Shown: positions 45,951 to 55,710 of the stretch, piece by piece
How positions within the stretch are numbered: position 1 is the stretch's first letter
Layout of the letters: every line of letters begins with the position of its first letter
Source: Dinghuibacter silviterrae
GTDB taxonomy: Bacteria > Bacteroidota > Bacteroidia > Chitinophagales > Chitinophagaceae
Assembly (NCBI RefSeq): GCF_004366355.1
Contig: NZ_SODV01000001.1
Span: 2,542,001-2,606,000, forward strand
Length of the DNA: 64,000 bases
Direction of reading: 5' to 3'
Translations under genes and position numbers: made by a program
The notes under the pieces: generated by a model
The model's database searches: none
The model's input: only the letters and a program-made list of their open reading frames with translations
Told to the model about the DNA's origin: nothing

Positions 45951-48925
45951 ACGGAACGGGATTGGTTGCCTAATAAAAAGCTGATCAGCCGTTGGGCCCA
46001 TTCGTTCCTGGTGTCGGCGTCCGCGGGGTTGCGCAGGGCATCGGTCCACTTGCCGTAAAGTTGTTCAAATACGGTCATCCGGGAGATGTTGGTCCAAAGG
46101 AAACGGAGCCGGATGTGTGCGGGTGTATTGTCACGGAAAAGGTTTTCGGCGAAGTTCTTGAAGTTGCGATCCTGGAAACGGGCGGGCCAGGCCGGAAGGA
46201 CGATCGTCATGGTGAAGTTGAGGAAGGTCTCTTCGAGGAGCTGGTCGCCGGGTCCTTTGACGAGCATGTTGAACCGGGGATAGGACTGGACGCTGCGCGC
46301 GGTGAACTGGAGGAGTGTCTTGCATATATGGGCGTATGCGGCATCAGCGTCCTGGAGGTCTTTAGGGCTTAGGGTCCCGGGGTCGACGAGCCAGCCGGAG
46401 GTTTTGTATTGGTCGAGCAGCATCCGGCATTTCCCTTTCCACCGGGCAAGGCCATCAGCCGCGGAAAGGCCGGAGGACGCGGTTTGCAGCAGCTCCGTGA
46501 TGATCCGGGAACGCTGGTCGAAGGTCATCCAGTCGAGGTGTTGCAGCAGGACGCGTTGTTCGAGGTCGTAGAAACGAAAACCATAGGAAGCGGAATCGAG
46601 CGGTGGCCTGAGGAGGATGTGCTCGACGACGTGAAAGCCTTCGGAGTTGAGGTTGATCTGTTGCAGGGCGCCGACCATGCCCTGGATGGCGCGCCGGGCA
46701 CCGGCCTCGTCGGCGTATTGGCCGAGGGGTTGCCCGGGGTCTTCTCCGGGTGGTTGGAAAACCACTTCAAAACGGCCGCCCGGCAAGGGGTTGATCTTAT
46801 AGTTCTCCTGCTGTATGCCGGTCAGGAAAAAGGACATTTTCTGACGGAGAAAACGGTGGGATGCGCCATCATCGGTCGCGCCGGTTTCTCCCGTGGCGTC
46901 GCCGCGCACGACGATGTCGGTTTCGTGGAAGGCCGCGGTTAGGTTGTGGACGCGGTTGAATTTGATGTCGAGGAGGTCGGCGACTTTTTTCCCAAGCCCC
47001 GAGCTAAGACCGCCTTCCCTGCCGAGGTAGTCGAAGCCTTTGTTGCGGTCGCGCCCGGTACGGGCGATACCCTGGAGCAAACGGGCCTTCCAGACAAGCG
47101 CTTCGTCGACCGCGGGGGCTTCGCCGGGCGCGAGGGGCGCGGGGCCGGATGGCGGGGCGCCGGGGGGCACAGCCGCGTCGCCGGTGAAAAGGGCCGCGCC
47201 GGGCGGCACCGCCGCGCCACCGACAAGCGAGGGCGTTGTCCCTCCAGGCGCCATAGGCGCCGCCCCCGAGTAGGTGGACGGCCCGCTGTACGGCGCGCCC
47301 GGCGCCTTCCCGTACAACTGCTCCGCCTGAAGGGCCGGATAGTTGCTGACCTCCTCGTTAAAGCGGGCAAGCAGGTGATCCAGGATCTTGTGCTTGCGGG
47401 CCCTGTATTGCTCGGGAGTTTCGGAATAGCGGGCCAGAGACGCCTGGTAGCGATCGGGTTGCAGGAGCAGGTCCTCGATGCCGGGCACGGTCGTGAGGGG
47501 CTGGTAGGCGTGGGTCGTGTCGTTCGGGGGGATGAACGGCGAGAACATCCGGCGTACCTGGCCGAGTTGCGCGAGGTAGTTGGCCATGACCTGTTCGAAA
47601 AACAGGAGGTATCCTTTCAGTTGTTTGACCTGTCCCTTGAACGCGGCCGGGGTACCCTTCGGGAATTGGGTTTCGGTGAGCGCGTAGATCGAGGGGAAAA
47701 GATGTTGTATCGAATAATAGCTGGACAGGTGACGGTAGACACCCGTGAGGACGGGCGGCGTCTGCGCGCCGGGCGTCTGGGTGCGACGGAGGGTGCCTTG
47801 TTTGACGAGGTGGTAGTCGTTGAAAATGGCTTCCGTTATCTGGACCTCGTAACCGTCGCGGAAAAGCCTGATAGGGGACGCGCTCCGGCTGTCGTCGAAA
47901 TACGGGAAGCTGTCCATGGGGAGCTTGTCGGGCTCCCCGGAGGCGGCGCCGGGCGCGCCAGAAGGCGCGCTAGAAGACGCACCGGGAACGGCCGGGCCGG
48001 AGGCGCCAGAGCCAGTTGCAGCCGGCCCCGGCGTAGCCGGCCCGGAAAGCGTGCCGGGGGCTGCCGCACCCGAAGGCTCTTCCAACTCCGCCGCCTCCAC
48101 ATTAATGCGCCGCACATACCGCACCCCGGCTACCTGCGAGATCGCCTTGATGATCTCCGAAGGATCGACGAGCCGGCGCCTTTCGAGAAGGGCGTCGTCG
48201 GGGATAAAGCCGCGGCTGAGGTAAGGGCCGGCGTATAAGTTTTCGACCGCATACCCTTTCCGGATCAATGCGTCTTCGGTGGAATAGGCGATGGGCGGAT
48301 TGAGGGCGTCCTCGATGGCGGAATAAATGTTGGACAGGGTGCCTTCGGGGACGGCGGCGGCGGCGATCTCGATGTCGGCTTTGACCCGGATGGTGACGGG
48401 TTTCAGGATGAGGATGGTGTCGGCGACGTCTTCGCAGACATTGCGGTGGGTAACGATGGTTTTCCGGACGGATTCGGTGACGGACTGGGCGAGTGTAGCG
48501 TCCGTAAGCAAACCGGGGGCGAGGTCTTTGCGGACCTGGACGGTGACCTGGTACAAACCGCGGAGGCTTTCGGTGATGCCGCCGCAAGTGACGGGTTCGA
48601 GCCAGACGTTGTAGAGTTCGGGGATCCTGTCGAGGAGCACCTTCCTGTAGTCGTTGACGGTGACGGGGTTGCTGACGAGGATCTCGGACTTTTGGAAAAA
48701 GGCGTTGGCCTCGGGGTGGATCACGCCGGTGTCGTCGGCGAGGAGGTCGGTGATGGGAAAATCGGTACGGTAGGCGAGGTCGGTCAGGGCATAGCAGAGC
48801 GCTTCCAGGATGGTGACACCCGGGTCGTGCAGGTTGTAGTCTGTCCAGGTGTCGCCGGAAAGGGTCTGGACGAGGGCTACGGCTTCCTGCCGGAGAGAGG
48901 AGAAGTCTGGAAACGGTCTATTCAT
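45947..48925 (-). CDS. Large eCIS baseplate/wedge-like protein (Afp12-like candidate)
   Basis: The ATG at 48925 gives 992 residues; upstream in-frame codons belong to the preceding gene. The N-terminus MNRPFPDFSSLRQEAVALV and the following TWTDYNLHDPGVTILEAL resemble eCIS wedge proteins of the Afp11/Afp12 class. Two Ala/Gly/Pro-rich linkers interrupt it (about residues 279-330 and 542-605). It is coupled to the fibre-candidate gene by an eight-base overlap and to the tape-measure gene by ATGA. The exact Afp counterpart is inferred from position and size. Confidence 0.75.
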   Translation of the reverse strand: MNRPFPDFSSLRQEAVALVQTLSGDTWTDYNLHDPGVTILEALCYALTDLAYRTDFPITDLLADDTGVIHPEANAFFQKSEILVSNPVTVNDYRKVLLDRIPELYNVWLEPVTCGGITESLRGLYQVTVQVRKDLAPGLLTDATLAQSVTESVRKTIVTHRNVCEDVADTILILKPVTIRVKADIEIAAAAVPEGTLSNIYSAIEDALNPPIAYSTEDALIRKGYAVENLYAGPYLSRGFIPDDALLERRRLVDPSEIIKAISQVAGVRYVRRINVEAAELEEPSGAAAPGTLSGPATPGPAATGSGASGPAVPGASSSAPSGAPGAASGEPDKLPMDSFPYFDDSRSASPIRLFRDGYEVQITEAIFNDYHLVKQGTLRRTQTPGAQTPPVLTGVYRHLSSYYSIQHLFPSIYALTETQFPKGTPAAFKGQVKQLKGYLLFFEQVMANYLAQLGQVRRMFSPFIPPNDTTHAYQPLTTVPGIEDLLLQPDRYQASLARYSETPEQYRARKHKILDHLLARFNEEVSNYPALQAEQLYGKAPGAPYSGPSTYSGAAPMAPGGTTPSLVGGAAVPPGAALFTGDAAVPPGAPPSGPAPLAPGEAPAVDEALVWKARLLQGIARTGRDRNKGFDYLGREGGLSSGLGKKVADLLDIKFNRVHNLTAAFHETDIVVRGDATGETGATDDGASHRFLRQKMSFFLTGIQQENYKINPLPGGRFEVVFQPPGEDPGQPLGQYADEAGARRAIQGMVGALQQINLNSEGFHVVEHILLRPPLDSASYGFRFYDLEQRVLLQHLDWMTFDQRSRIITELLQTASSGLSAADGLARWKGKCRMLLDQYKTSGWLVDPGTLSPKDLQDADAAYAHICKTLLQFTARSVQSYPRFNMLVKGPGDQLLEETFLNFTMTIVLPAWPARFQDRNFKNFAENLFRDNTPAHIRLRFLWTNISRMTVFEQLYGKWTDALRNPADADTRNEWAQRLISFLLGNQSRSV

Positions 48926-49772
48926 CGGTTTTGGAGGAATAGAAATATTGTTCCGGGAGGTTAACGTCCGCGTCGTCCCAAAGCCGGGTGATGGCGTAGT
49001 AGATGCGGACGCCGTCTCCAAAGTTGTTGTTGGTGCGGAGCTCCAGCCGGTAGTTGTGGGTGTCGCCCCTCCAGCGCAGGGACAGCTTGTTCCAGAAGAA
49101 GCCATAGTGGGCTGAGGTCTTGCGGATACTGCTGTGGGAGCGGCCGTAGGCGCTCAGGGCGATGGCATGGAGGATGGCGAACTTGCCGGAACCGCGTTTG
49201 CCGGCCCGGGCAATGACTTCGAAGGCCTGGCAGTTGTCGAGTCCTTCGACGATGGGATACCATTTCCCGTCGGCGGGGATGAAACGGGGGCCGGGCAGGG
49301 GGTTGGGATCGGTATTGGGGGGCATCCAGGGTTCGGGGTTGGGCTTGAAGGTACCCATACGGCCTTCCATGCCGACCCATCCCTTGACGTCGAGCTTGAA
49401 GCGGTCGTCGCTTTGTTTGCCGATGCCGAGCTTGCCTTCGGATTGGAAGAAAAAGCAGCTTTCCTCTTCGGGTTGTTCCTTGGGGATAGGCGCCGCGGAG
49501 CGGATCTTGATCCCGGTGTTGCCGAAATCCTTGTCGATATAAAAAAGCGGCGAGAGTTCGTCTATCCCTTTGTAAAAGGTGACCAGTCGCGGAGCGGTTT
49601 GGGGAGAGCTGAGGTGGAGGCCGCTCACGTCGTCTTTGGCGAAGCCGTCGTCTTCCTTGTTGACCATGGAGTCGATGAGGTCTTCGAAGTTTTTCTCGGA
49701 AGGGATGCTCCCGTTCCTGAAGAGCTTTTTCAACTCGGCTCGTCCGTGGCTTTTGACGCTGTTTGTATTCAT
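48918..49772 (-). CDS. eCIS-linked possible fibre/adhesin protein
   Basis: The protein has 284 residues. The N-terminus (HGRAELKKLFRNGSIPSEKN, then FEDLIDSMVNKEDDG) resembles base-attachment segments of phage-type tail fibres in Bacteroidota; the middle is variable and the C-terminus is beta-rich (NYRLELRTNNNFGDGVRIYY). It sits between the two large baseplate genes, overlapping both (ATGA and eight bases), where structural appendages are often encoded. Function as a receptor-binding fibre is an inference from position and composition. Confidence 0.6.
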   Translation of the reverse strand: MNTNSVKSHGRAELKKLFRNGSIPSEKNFEDLIDSMVNKEDDGFAKDDVSGLHLSSPQTAPRLVTFYKGIDELSPLFYIDKDFGNTGIKIRSAAPIPKEQPEEESCFFFQSEGKLGIGKQSDDRFKLDVKGWVGMEGRMGTFKPNPEPWMPPNTDPNPLPGPRFIPADGKWYPIVEGLDNCQAFEVIARAGKRGSGKFAILHAIALSAYGRSHSSIRKTSAHYGFFWNKLSLRWRGDTHNYRLELRTNNNFGDGVRIYYAITRLWDDADVNLPEQYFYSSKTDE

Positions 49773-52700
49773 ACGATGGGGTTGAGGGTGAGGTCTATAT
49801 ATTCTTCAGGGTCTTCCATACGTTCGGACGGGGGCGGGAACACCGGCAGGGGCCTTGGCTCCGATACGAGGAGCTCCCGGCCGAGGATGAAGTCGCCGAT
49901 GCCGGAACCCCGGGGTTCTTCGAAGGCGGGTTCGTCCAGCACCGTGATCAGGTGTTGTTCCGAGGGGACCAGGATGGCTTCGCGGACCGATCCCCTCAAC
50001 CGGCTGGTAGGGGTGCGGGCCGTGTCAACGCAGACCGCGGACAGTTCGCCGGTAATGTTGTTTTTTTCCTCAAAAAAATGAACCAATGAAAAACCGGTGA
50101 CTTCCTGGATGTATGGCCGTTTTTTGATAAATGCCATGAGCTCCGAAAGATAGAGATCGGCACCGATCTGGCTGGCGGCGTCGGCCTCGAAGAGCCAGGG
50201 ACAGATGTGTTGTTTGAGGTCGTCGTGGAGCTTTTTGAGGAACGAGCCGCGGTCGGCAAAGGCAGGGCCGCCGGCCTGGGAAAAACGGACGCTGCACACG
50301 ACCTTGACTCGTTCGTAAATGGGATTGCCCACCTCGACCTGGACAAAGGGGGAGAGCACCCCGATCAGGGCGTTTTTGATGGCGAGCAGGGTGGCGAGGC
50401 TGGCCTGGGGCCGGTCGCTCCGCCCTGCGAGGTCCGGACCGGGCGCTGGGATGACGATGACCTGGAGGTTGACACCGGGATAGACCCCGGGGTTGGTGGG
50501 GCCGGCGCCAAAACACTTCACGACGGACAGGGACGGGAAACGCTGGAGGACCCATTGTTCGATGTCGAGGGCGGTGAGCGGGCGTTCCTTGTGCCGGAGG
50601 CGTTCGCTCACTCGGGTATAATACTGGTGGTGGGTCTCGGCGGGTTGCCCCCCGAAGCTGGGAAAGACCTGGTAGATCTGCTGGATGCCCCTCACCTTGT
50701 GGGCAAATTCCTGGATGGAGCCGGGGGGCAGGCGGAAGTCGCGGTCGAGGGGAGGTGTGGTGCCGTCCAGGACGCGCTGGGCCAGGGCCGCCTGGGTATA
50801 GATGCCGACCACCCTGGAGCGGATATCGGTCTTCCCCTGTACGGAGACCCGAAGCCAGAAAAGTCCGGTGGGCATGGCGGTATGCTTCGTGTTGATGTCG
50901 TTCGGTATCCTTATTTTTACCTGACCCGAATTGATAAAGCGGTTGGTCGTGTCCGTGAGGACGTACATGCCGGGGAAGGGTACCCAGGTATTGTCGCGCA
51001 GGTAGCTCCAGGAGGGGACTTCGGTGGTATGAAGGGTGTGGTGGAAGTTGCTTTCCTCCAGTTGGAAAAGCAGGGACAATTCGCCTTCTTTCGCCACGGC
51101 GTTCAAACCGATATACAGGTTCCCGGCGCTGTCGATGGTCGGGATAAAGGACAGGACCTGCTGCTCCCGTACGGGGTAGACCTTCCGGAACCCAAAGGGG
51201 TAGAGGTGGAAGACGTCCAGGCCGCCGGACCCGTTGGCTTCCTTGCTGCCTTCCTTAAAAGCCTCGGCGTATTCGAGGTTGTAGTCGATGGTGATGGTTT
51301 TCACCTTCGGGGTATAGGGCGGATTGGGCAACGGTAATTTGTCGTGTTTGTAGCGGACGTTGTGTTGGATGATTTCCGGGAATACGCGGGGAAAAAGGGC
51401 GTGCCCAAAAGCATCGGGCGGCCCCAGCAACTCCAGGCGGATGGCGCCGTTCCGGAAAAAGGCGTCGGTACCCAACGCGTCTTTTTCCTGGAGCGGGATG
51501 TTGACCATTTCCAGGCGTTTCGTATCCAGGGGTTCGAGGGTGTTTTCGTCCTCCAGGATGTCTTGTTCTTCGTTGTTGACGGCAAAAAGGGACATCTCCT
51601 GTCTGCGCGAAGCCTGGGGCCGGCATTGTCCTTCGGAAAGGGCGCCTATGCTGACGCGGAAGTCGCTGTTGCGGACCTTGGTGCCATAAGCGTCGTAGTA
51701 GGTGGCAAAACCGCCCGGGACCTTGGGGAGCTCCAGCCACTGGAACGTCAGGTGGATTTTGCTCGTATAACGGTTAAAGACGTTGGAGTTGCGGATGTCC
51801 AGGTAGCTGCCCACAAAAGGCAGCGGGCCAAAAGGTTGGAACGGGCTTTGGGGGCTCAGGTTGCCATTGGCGTTCTGGAGCTGCACGTCCCGGAAGCCTT
51901 CCACGCAGGACCGGATCTGGATCCTTTCCATCACGAGGCCCTTGAAAAAGGAATACGCGTTGTGCGAATTCTCCGGGTTGGCGAGCAACCGTAAAAGGGG
52001 GTGATGGGTTTGGTAGGTACCCGTATGAAGGGCCGGGTTGTAGCACATCATCGCCGGGGCATCGGGCGCAAGGTACATACACAAGAGCAGCCAGCTGTCC
52101 TCCGGAGACTCGGGTAGTTGCACCGTGTAATCATCCAGGGTGACCCAGCCAGTGGGCCCGGTGTAGGCAATCGTCCAGGCGTGGGTCATGACCTCGCCCA
52201 GGACCGCCTCGACCGTTTTGCCCGCGGACACGGAGAACTGGTGGAGATAGTCGAGCAGGCTTTTAAAGGACGCGCTCTCGAAATAAAAGGTCAGGTGGAT
52301 CTCGCGTTTGCCCTCGGGGAGGTAGAACAGCGGTGAGCCCAGCATCAGGCCAAGGGTGGCCATGGTCATGGTGCGCTGGTCTTCCCCGAGGTTTTCCTGT
52401 CCTTCTCCAAAGACAGGCCAGGTGGGCGGCAGTACCGTGCTTTTGAGGTATTGTGCGGGGGACAACACGGGATAATCGCCCTGGTAGACCTGGAAGTTGC
52501 TTAGGACCGGTTGATGGGTGTCGTCAAAAAATACCGGGTTTTCGCTGATACAAACCGTTTTGAGCGAAGCCACCGTACACTTGTTCACCATGAGGTCCTC
52601 CGCGAGTGTATAGGGCACCGGGTCTTTGACGCCCGGGATTTTGGCCAGCAGCCCCGTTCCACCGGGTAGTAAGATACGCCCCATGTTTAGGTCGGGTTCG

Positions 52701-53443
52701 AACAGCACGTGGACCTTATCGGGGACTTCCTGCAGGGAGACAATCCCCAGGACGTCCCGGTAATAAAAATCCAGGTGTTCCCTGGTCAGGTGGTTGATCT
52801 GTGTACGCAGGTGCCGGAAAACATGCAGGAAAGCGAGGAGCAAACCCAGGTGGGGAGAATACGTCCCTTCCAGGATGGGATGGGTCTCCAGGTATTGAAG
52901 CGCCGTTTCCCGGAGCAGGTTGAACTGGGTGAGGATCTCGGTAAACAGTTGGTGGAGCTGTTCCAGGACGCGTTCCTGGTCAGGGGAGCCCGCCTCGGAT
53001 TGCAAACCCTGGAGGATCTCGGTGCGGTTGGTGGAAAGAAAACGCGCCATGTCTCCCAGCGCGTCTTGTGTAGGCAGGATACCGATCTTTTCGGAAGCGC
53101 CCGCCAGTTGGTCCGTGGTGTGCTCGACCATCTGCACCATGGAACGGAAAATACCTTCGGCCCCGCCCCCCGCCGCCTGGAGGGACTTGAGCAGGCGTTC
53201 GTACACCGTGCCCAGCTCCAGGACCGGCATTTTGGAAAAGACGGCGCTCCAGAAGTGGAGGTCGCCGGTAAAAAACGGTTCCCAGTCGCCCACGGGTTTG
53301 TCGTCGAAGCCATACAGCGCGAACTCCCTGGAGAGGCTGGCCACCAGGAGGAGCCAGTCCTCCAGTGTCCTTTCCTCTATCTCCAGGTTGTCCGGGATCA
53401 GGGCGGCTTTCAGACGTTCCCGCTGGCTCAGGCTACTGGTCAT
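49769..53443 (-). CDS. eCIS baseplate J-like protein (Afp11-like)
   Basis: The protein has 1224 residues. Internal parts such as LHVFRHLRTQINHLTREHLDFYYRDVLGI, split here as LHVFRHLRTQ and HLTREHLDFYYRDVLG, and the C-terminal baseplate J-like region (LRHKERPLTALDIEQWVLQRFPSL is recognisable as RERPLTALDIE-type) fit the large Afp11-class wedge. The C-terminal QIGADLYLSELMAFIKKRPYI segment is typical of J proteins. It overlaps gp25 by ATGA and the fibre candidate by ATGA. It forms the baseplate wedges with the 992-residue protein. Confidence 0.82.
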   Translation of the reverse strand: MTSSLSQRERLKAALIPDNLEIEERTLEDWLLLVASLSREFALYGFDDKPVGDWEPFFTGDLHFWSAVFSKMPVLELGTVYERLLKSLQAAGGGAEGIFRSMVQMVEHTTDQLAGASEKIGILPTQDALGDMARFLSTNRTEILQGLQSEAGSPDQERVLEQLHQLFTEILTQFNLLRETALQYLETHPILEGTYSPHLGLLLAFLHVFRHLRTQINHLTREHLDFYYRDVLGIVSLQEVPDKVHVLFEPDLNMGRILLPGGTGLLAKIPGVKDPVPYTLAEDLMVNKCTVASLKTVCISENPVFFDDTHQPVLSNFQVYQGDYPVLSPAQYLKSTVLPPTWPVFGEGQENLGEDQRTMTMATLGLMLGSPLFYLPEGKREIHLTFYFESASFKSLLDYLHQFSVSAGKTVEAVLGEVMTHAWTIAYTGPTGWVTLDDYTVQLPESPEDSWLLLCMYLAPDAPAMMCYNPALHTGTYQTHHPLLRLLANPENSHNAYSFFKGLVMERIQIRSCVEGFRDVQLQNANGNLSPQSPFQPFGPLPFVGSYLDIRNSNVFNRYTSKIHLTFQWLELPKVPGGFATYYDAYGTKVRNSDFRVSIGALSEGQCRPQASRRQEMSLFAVNNEEQDILEDENTLEPLDTKRLEMVNIPLQEKDALGTDAFFRNGAIRLELLGPPDAFGHALFPRVFPEIIQHNVRYKHDKLPLPNPPYTPKVKTITIDYNLEYAEAFKEGSKEANGSGGLDVFHLYPFGFRKVYPVREQQVLSFIPTIDSAGNLYIGLNAVAKEGELSLLFQLEESNFHHTLHTTEVPSWSYLRDNTWVPFPGMYVLTDTTNRFINSGQVKIRIPNDINTKHTAMPTGLFWLRVSVQGKTDIRSRVVGIYTQAALAQRVLDGTTPPLDRDFRLPPGSIQEFAHKVRGIQQIYQVFPSFGGQPAETHHQYYTRVSERLRHKERPLTALDIEQWVLQRFPSLSVVKCFGAGPTNPGVYPGVNLQVIVIPAPGPDLAGRSDRPQASLATLLAIKNALIGVLSPFVQVEVGNPIYERVKVVCSVRFSQAGGPAFADRGSFLKKLHDDLKQHICPWLFEADAASQIGADLYLSELMAFIKKRPYIQEVTGFSLVHFFEEKNNITGELSAVCVDTARTPTSRLRGSVREAILVPSEQHLITVLDEPAFEEPRGSGIGDFILGRELLVSEPRPLPVFPPPSERMEDPEEYIDLTLNPIV

Positions 53444-53886
53444 GGCAGGGTCCTCCCTTGTTTGTAAACGGAAGACACATTGGTCCCTTCGGTGTAGTAG
53501 AAGGGATAGACCATGTTGTGCCGGGTATTGGTGATGATGATCGAATAGTCGATCCGTAGGTGCAGCACGCCGTCAAGCTCGTCCTGTTGGATGACCTCCG
53601 CTCCCAGGAAGTTGACCCGGGGTTCGAAGTCCAGAAGGGCGTTAAAGATGACGTGGTTGAGCTCGGCGACGAGGGCCGCGTCGATTTTTTCAAAGACAAA
53701 GCGATGGAGGTTGCAGCCAAAGGTGGGTTGCATGATCCGTTCCCCCGGCGTCGTACTGAGGATGATGCGGATGCTTTCCTCTATGTCCTCCTGGTCGGAG
53801 GCCATCCGGAGGCGAAGCCCGATCGGGTCGAAACAGACGGGGAAACTCCAGCCGGTGCCTAAAAAGGATTGTTTGTTTTTCGCCAT
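53440..53886 (-). CDS. eCIS gp25-like baseplate protein (Afp9-like)
   Basis: The protein has 148 residues. The GPW/gp25 features are DQEDIEESIRIILSTTPGER and MQPTFGCNLHRFVFE, with the invariant TTPGER that precedes the conserved tail-lysozyme-like fold without lytic activity. It connects baseplate and sheath. It lies six bases after the VgrG-like spike gene and overlaps the J-like gene as ATGA. Confidence 0.94.
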   Translation of the reverse strand: MAKNKQSFLGTGWSFPVCFDPIGLRLRMASDQEDIEESIRIILSTTPGERIMQPTFGCNLHRFVFEKIDAALVAELNHVIFNALLDFEPRVNFLGAEVIQQDELDGVLHLRIDYSIIITNTRHNMVYPFYYTEGTNVSSVYKQGRTLP

Positions 53887-53892
53887 GTCCGG

Positions 53893-55698
53893 TTAGTTTA
53901 TCATAACAATGCCACCTTTTACCGTGGTCTGCGCCGACGCGGACAGTTCCGCGGTGGCGTTGCCCTTTGCGGAAAAACCAACGTTGGCCGTATGGTTGAC
54001 GTTCATGCCGCTCACGGCTACGTCCTGCGTGGCGGTGATGCTGACCTTGCCCGTAGCGTTGAGCTCGATATTGCCCGTGGCCTTGAGCTTTATATCCGCC
54101 TTGGAATCGAGGACGATGCCGGAGGAGTTGAACGTGGCCGTGTTGCCGTTCTTGTCCTTGACCGTGATGGATCCATCCTGGTCGCTCAGCGTGATCGAAC
54201 TGCCCCCGGGGGTCGACAGGGTGAGGACGGTGTTCTGGTCGTCAAAGCTCACCTTAAGCTTGCTTTTGGTGACCAGCGACTTTATATAGTTGTTGTTGTC
54301 GGATGCTGTTTGGGGGGGCGCCTTGGTGCTGCTGTAGAGCGAACCCAGGACGATGGGGAAACGGGGGTCGGTTTCCAGGAAACCCAGGACGACTTCATCA
54401 CCGATTTCCGGGAGAAAGACCGAGCCCGCTGCGGAGGTCGCATAAAAATTGGAGACCCTTGCCCAGACGCCTTCCTGGGTCTGGGCCTTCGAGGGGAGGG
54501 TGACCAGGATACGGTATTCGGAGTCTGGGTCCTCAAAGATCTTTTTGACCGTGCCCACCTGTAGTCCCTGGATGGGGGGTATCTGGCCGCCGGCAGGGGG
54601 CGGGGCGAATTTCTTTTTTTCCGTTACAGACGTATCCTCCAGCCCCAGTTGGACGGTCGTCAGCCAGTTGCCCTGGTCGATGCTGTGTTTGACCTGGGAG
54701 ACGAAGATGTTGCCGTTGTAGACGCCCGTTACGCCGGCCAGCTCGATCATGTTGCCGGGCTGGATGTCGGCGTTGCCGATAAAACCGAGCGACCCGCGGA
54801 GGGCGCTGAGCCGGATGCGGAAAAGCCGTCCACTGGCCCAGGACTGGAGCTCGTCCTTGGTGAGGGCGGTGTTGGACTTTAGGATAAACGCTTCGGTCTG
54901 CATGGAAGAAGAGGCGTCAATGGCTGTTTTAAGGGGACCGGTGAGGGTGGGTTCCACCGCATCTACCGACAGGAGCACCTGGTTTTTGACGTCCCAGGCC
55001 TGGGCGGTGGCCGTGGTGGGTTGCTTTTCCGTATGGGTTTCGACGTGAAAGGAGATGATGGACACGCCCATCGCGATCGACAGCACGGGATTACTGGTCA
55101 GGTCCGGTTTAGAGACCTTTAGGCTGTCGGGACCTGAGGTGACCATGAATCCGTTAAACTCCGCCCTGGCCAGCAGGAAGTCCCAGTCGGAGGTTCCTTC
55201 CTGCTTGGGAAGATAGGGGAGCGACGTAGTGGTGGAGTCCACACTAGACGTCAGGCTGTTTTTGCACTGCTTGATGAGGCTGGAGAGAATGTCCGAATCC
55301 GTCTGGTTGTAGAAATCCTTGGCGGTGGTGTCGTTGGTCATTTCCACCGCCCCGTGTTTGCACGTAATGTTTTGCTGGAACGTGCCGTCGGGTTTGTGCT
55401 CGATCCTTTCACGGACCATGACGCCCTTGAAAATGGTGGCGGCATTGGAGGCCTGGTGGCCATACCCGGCTTTGACCTCCAGCGTTTTCCCGGATTCAAA
55501 CGGGTTGTCCTGGGTGGGGTCTTCGCCGGTACCGTCTTTTGGCTTATAGATGATGGTGACCTCCGCCGTGGAAATCTTGTTGACCTCGTGCACCACCTCG
55601 ATTTTATCGACGGGCAGGTCCTGGAGGGGGGAGCCGCCGACGTACAAATTGACCAGGAGGGTGGGGTCCTGGATCTCGTTGGGTGATTTCGCGCTCAT
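53893..55698 (-). CDS. eCIS VgrG-like spike (Afp8-like)
   Basis: The protein has 601 residues. Residues about 10-330 correspond to the gp27/phage late control D-like part, about 375-465 to the gp5 OB fold (WARVSNFYATSAAGSVFLPE), and about 480-601 to a beta-helical needle with repeated alternating hydrophobic/polar strands (GNIELNATGKVSITATQDVA). It trimerises to form the central spike under the tube. No PAAR tip gene follows: gp25 starts six bases away. The needle end is VKGGIVMIN. Confidence 0.93.
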   Translation of the reverse strand: MSAKSPNEIQDPTLLVNLYVGGSPLQDLPVDKIEVVHEVNKISTAEVTIIYKPKDGTGEDPTQDNPFESGKTLEVKAGYGHQASNAATIFKGVMVRERIEHKPDGTFQQNITCKHGAVEMTNDTTAKDFYNQTDSDILSSLIKQCKNSLTSSVDSTTTSLPYLPKQEGTSDWDFLLARAEFNGFMVTSGPDSLKVSKPDLTSNPVLSIAMGVSIISFHVETHTEKQPTTATAQAWDVKNQVLLSVDAVEPTLTGPLKTAIDASSSMQTEAFILKSNTALTKDELQSWASGRLFRIRLSALRGSLGFIGNADIQPGNMIELAGVTGVYNGNIFVSQVKHSIDQGNWLTTVQLGLEDTSVTEKKKFAPPPAGGQIPPIQGLQVGTVKKIFEDPDSEYRILVTLPSKAQTQEGVWARVSNFYATSAAGSVFLPEIGDEVVLGFLETDPRFPIVLGSLYSSTKAPPQTASDNNNYIKSLVTKSKLKVSFDDQNTVLTLSTPGGSSITLSDQDGSITVKDKNGNTATFNSSGIVLDSKADIKLKATGNIELNATGKVSITATQDVAVSGMNVNHTANVGFSAKGNATAELSASAQTTVKGGIVMIN

Positions 55699-55710
55699 CC
55701 TGCAGACGGT

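Noticed and set aside
50207-51337. 376-codon plus-strand frame opposite the J-like gene
   Set aside because: It is a shadow of the J-like baseplate gene and lacks any recognisable start context or domain.
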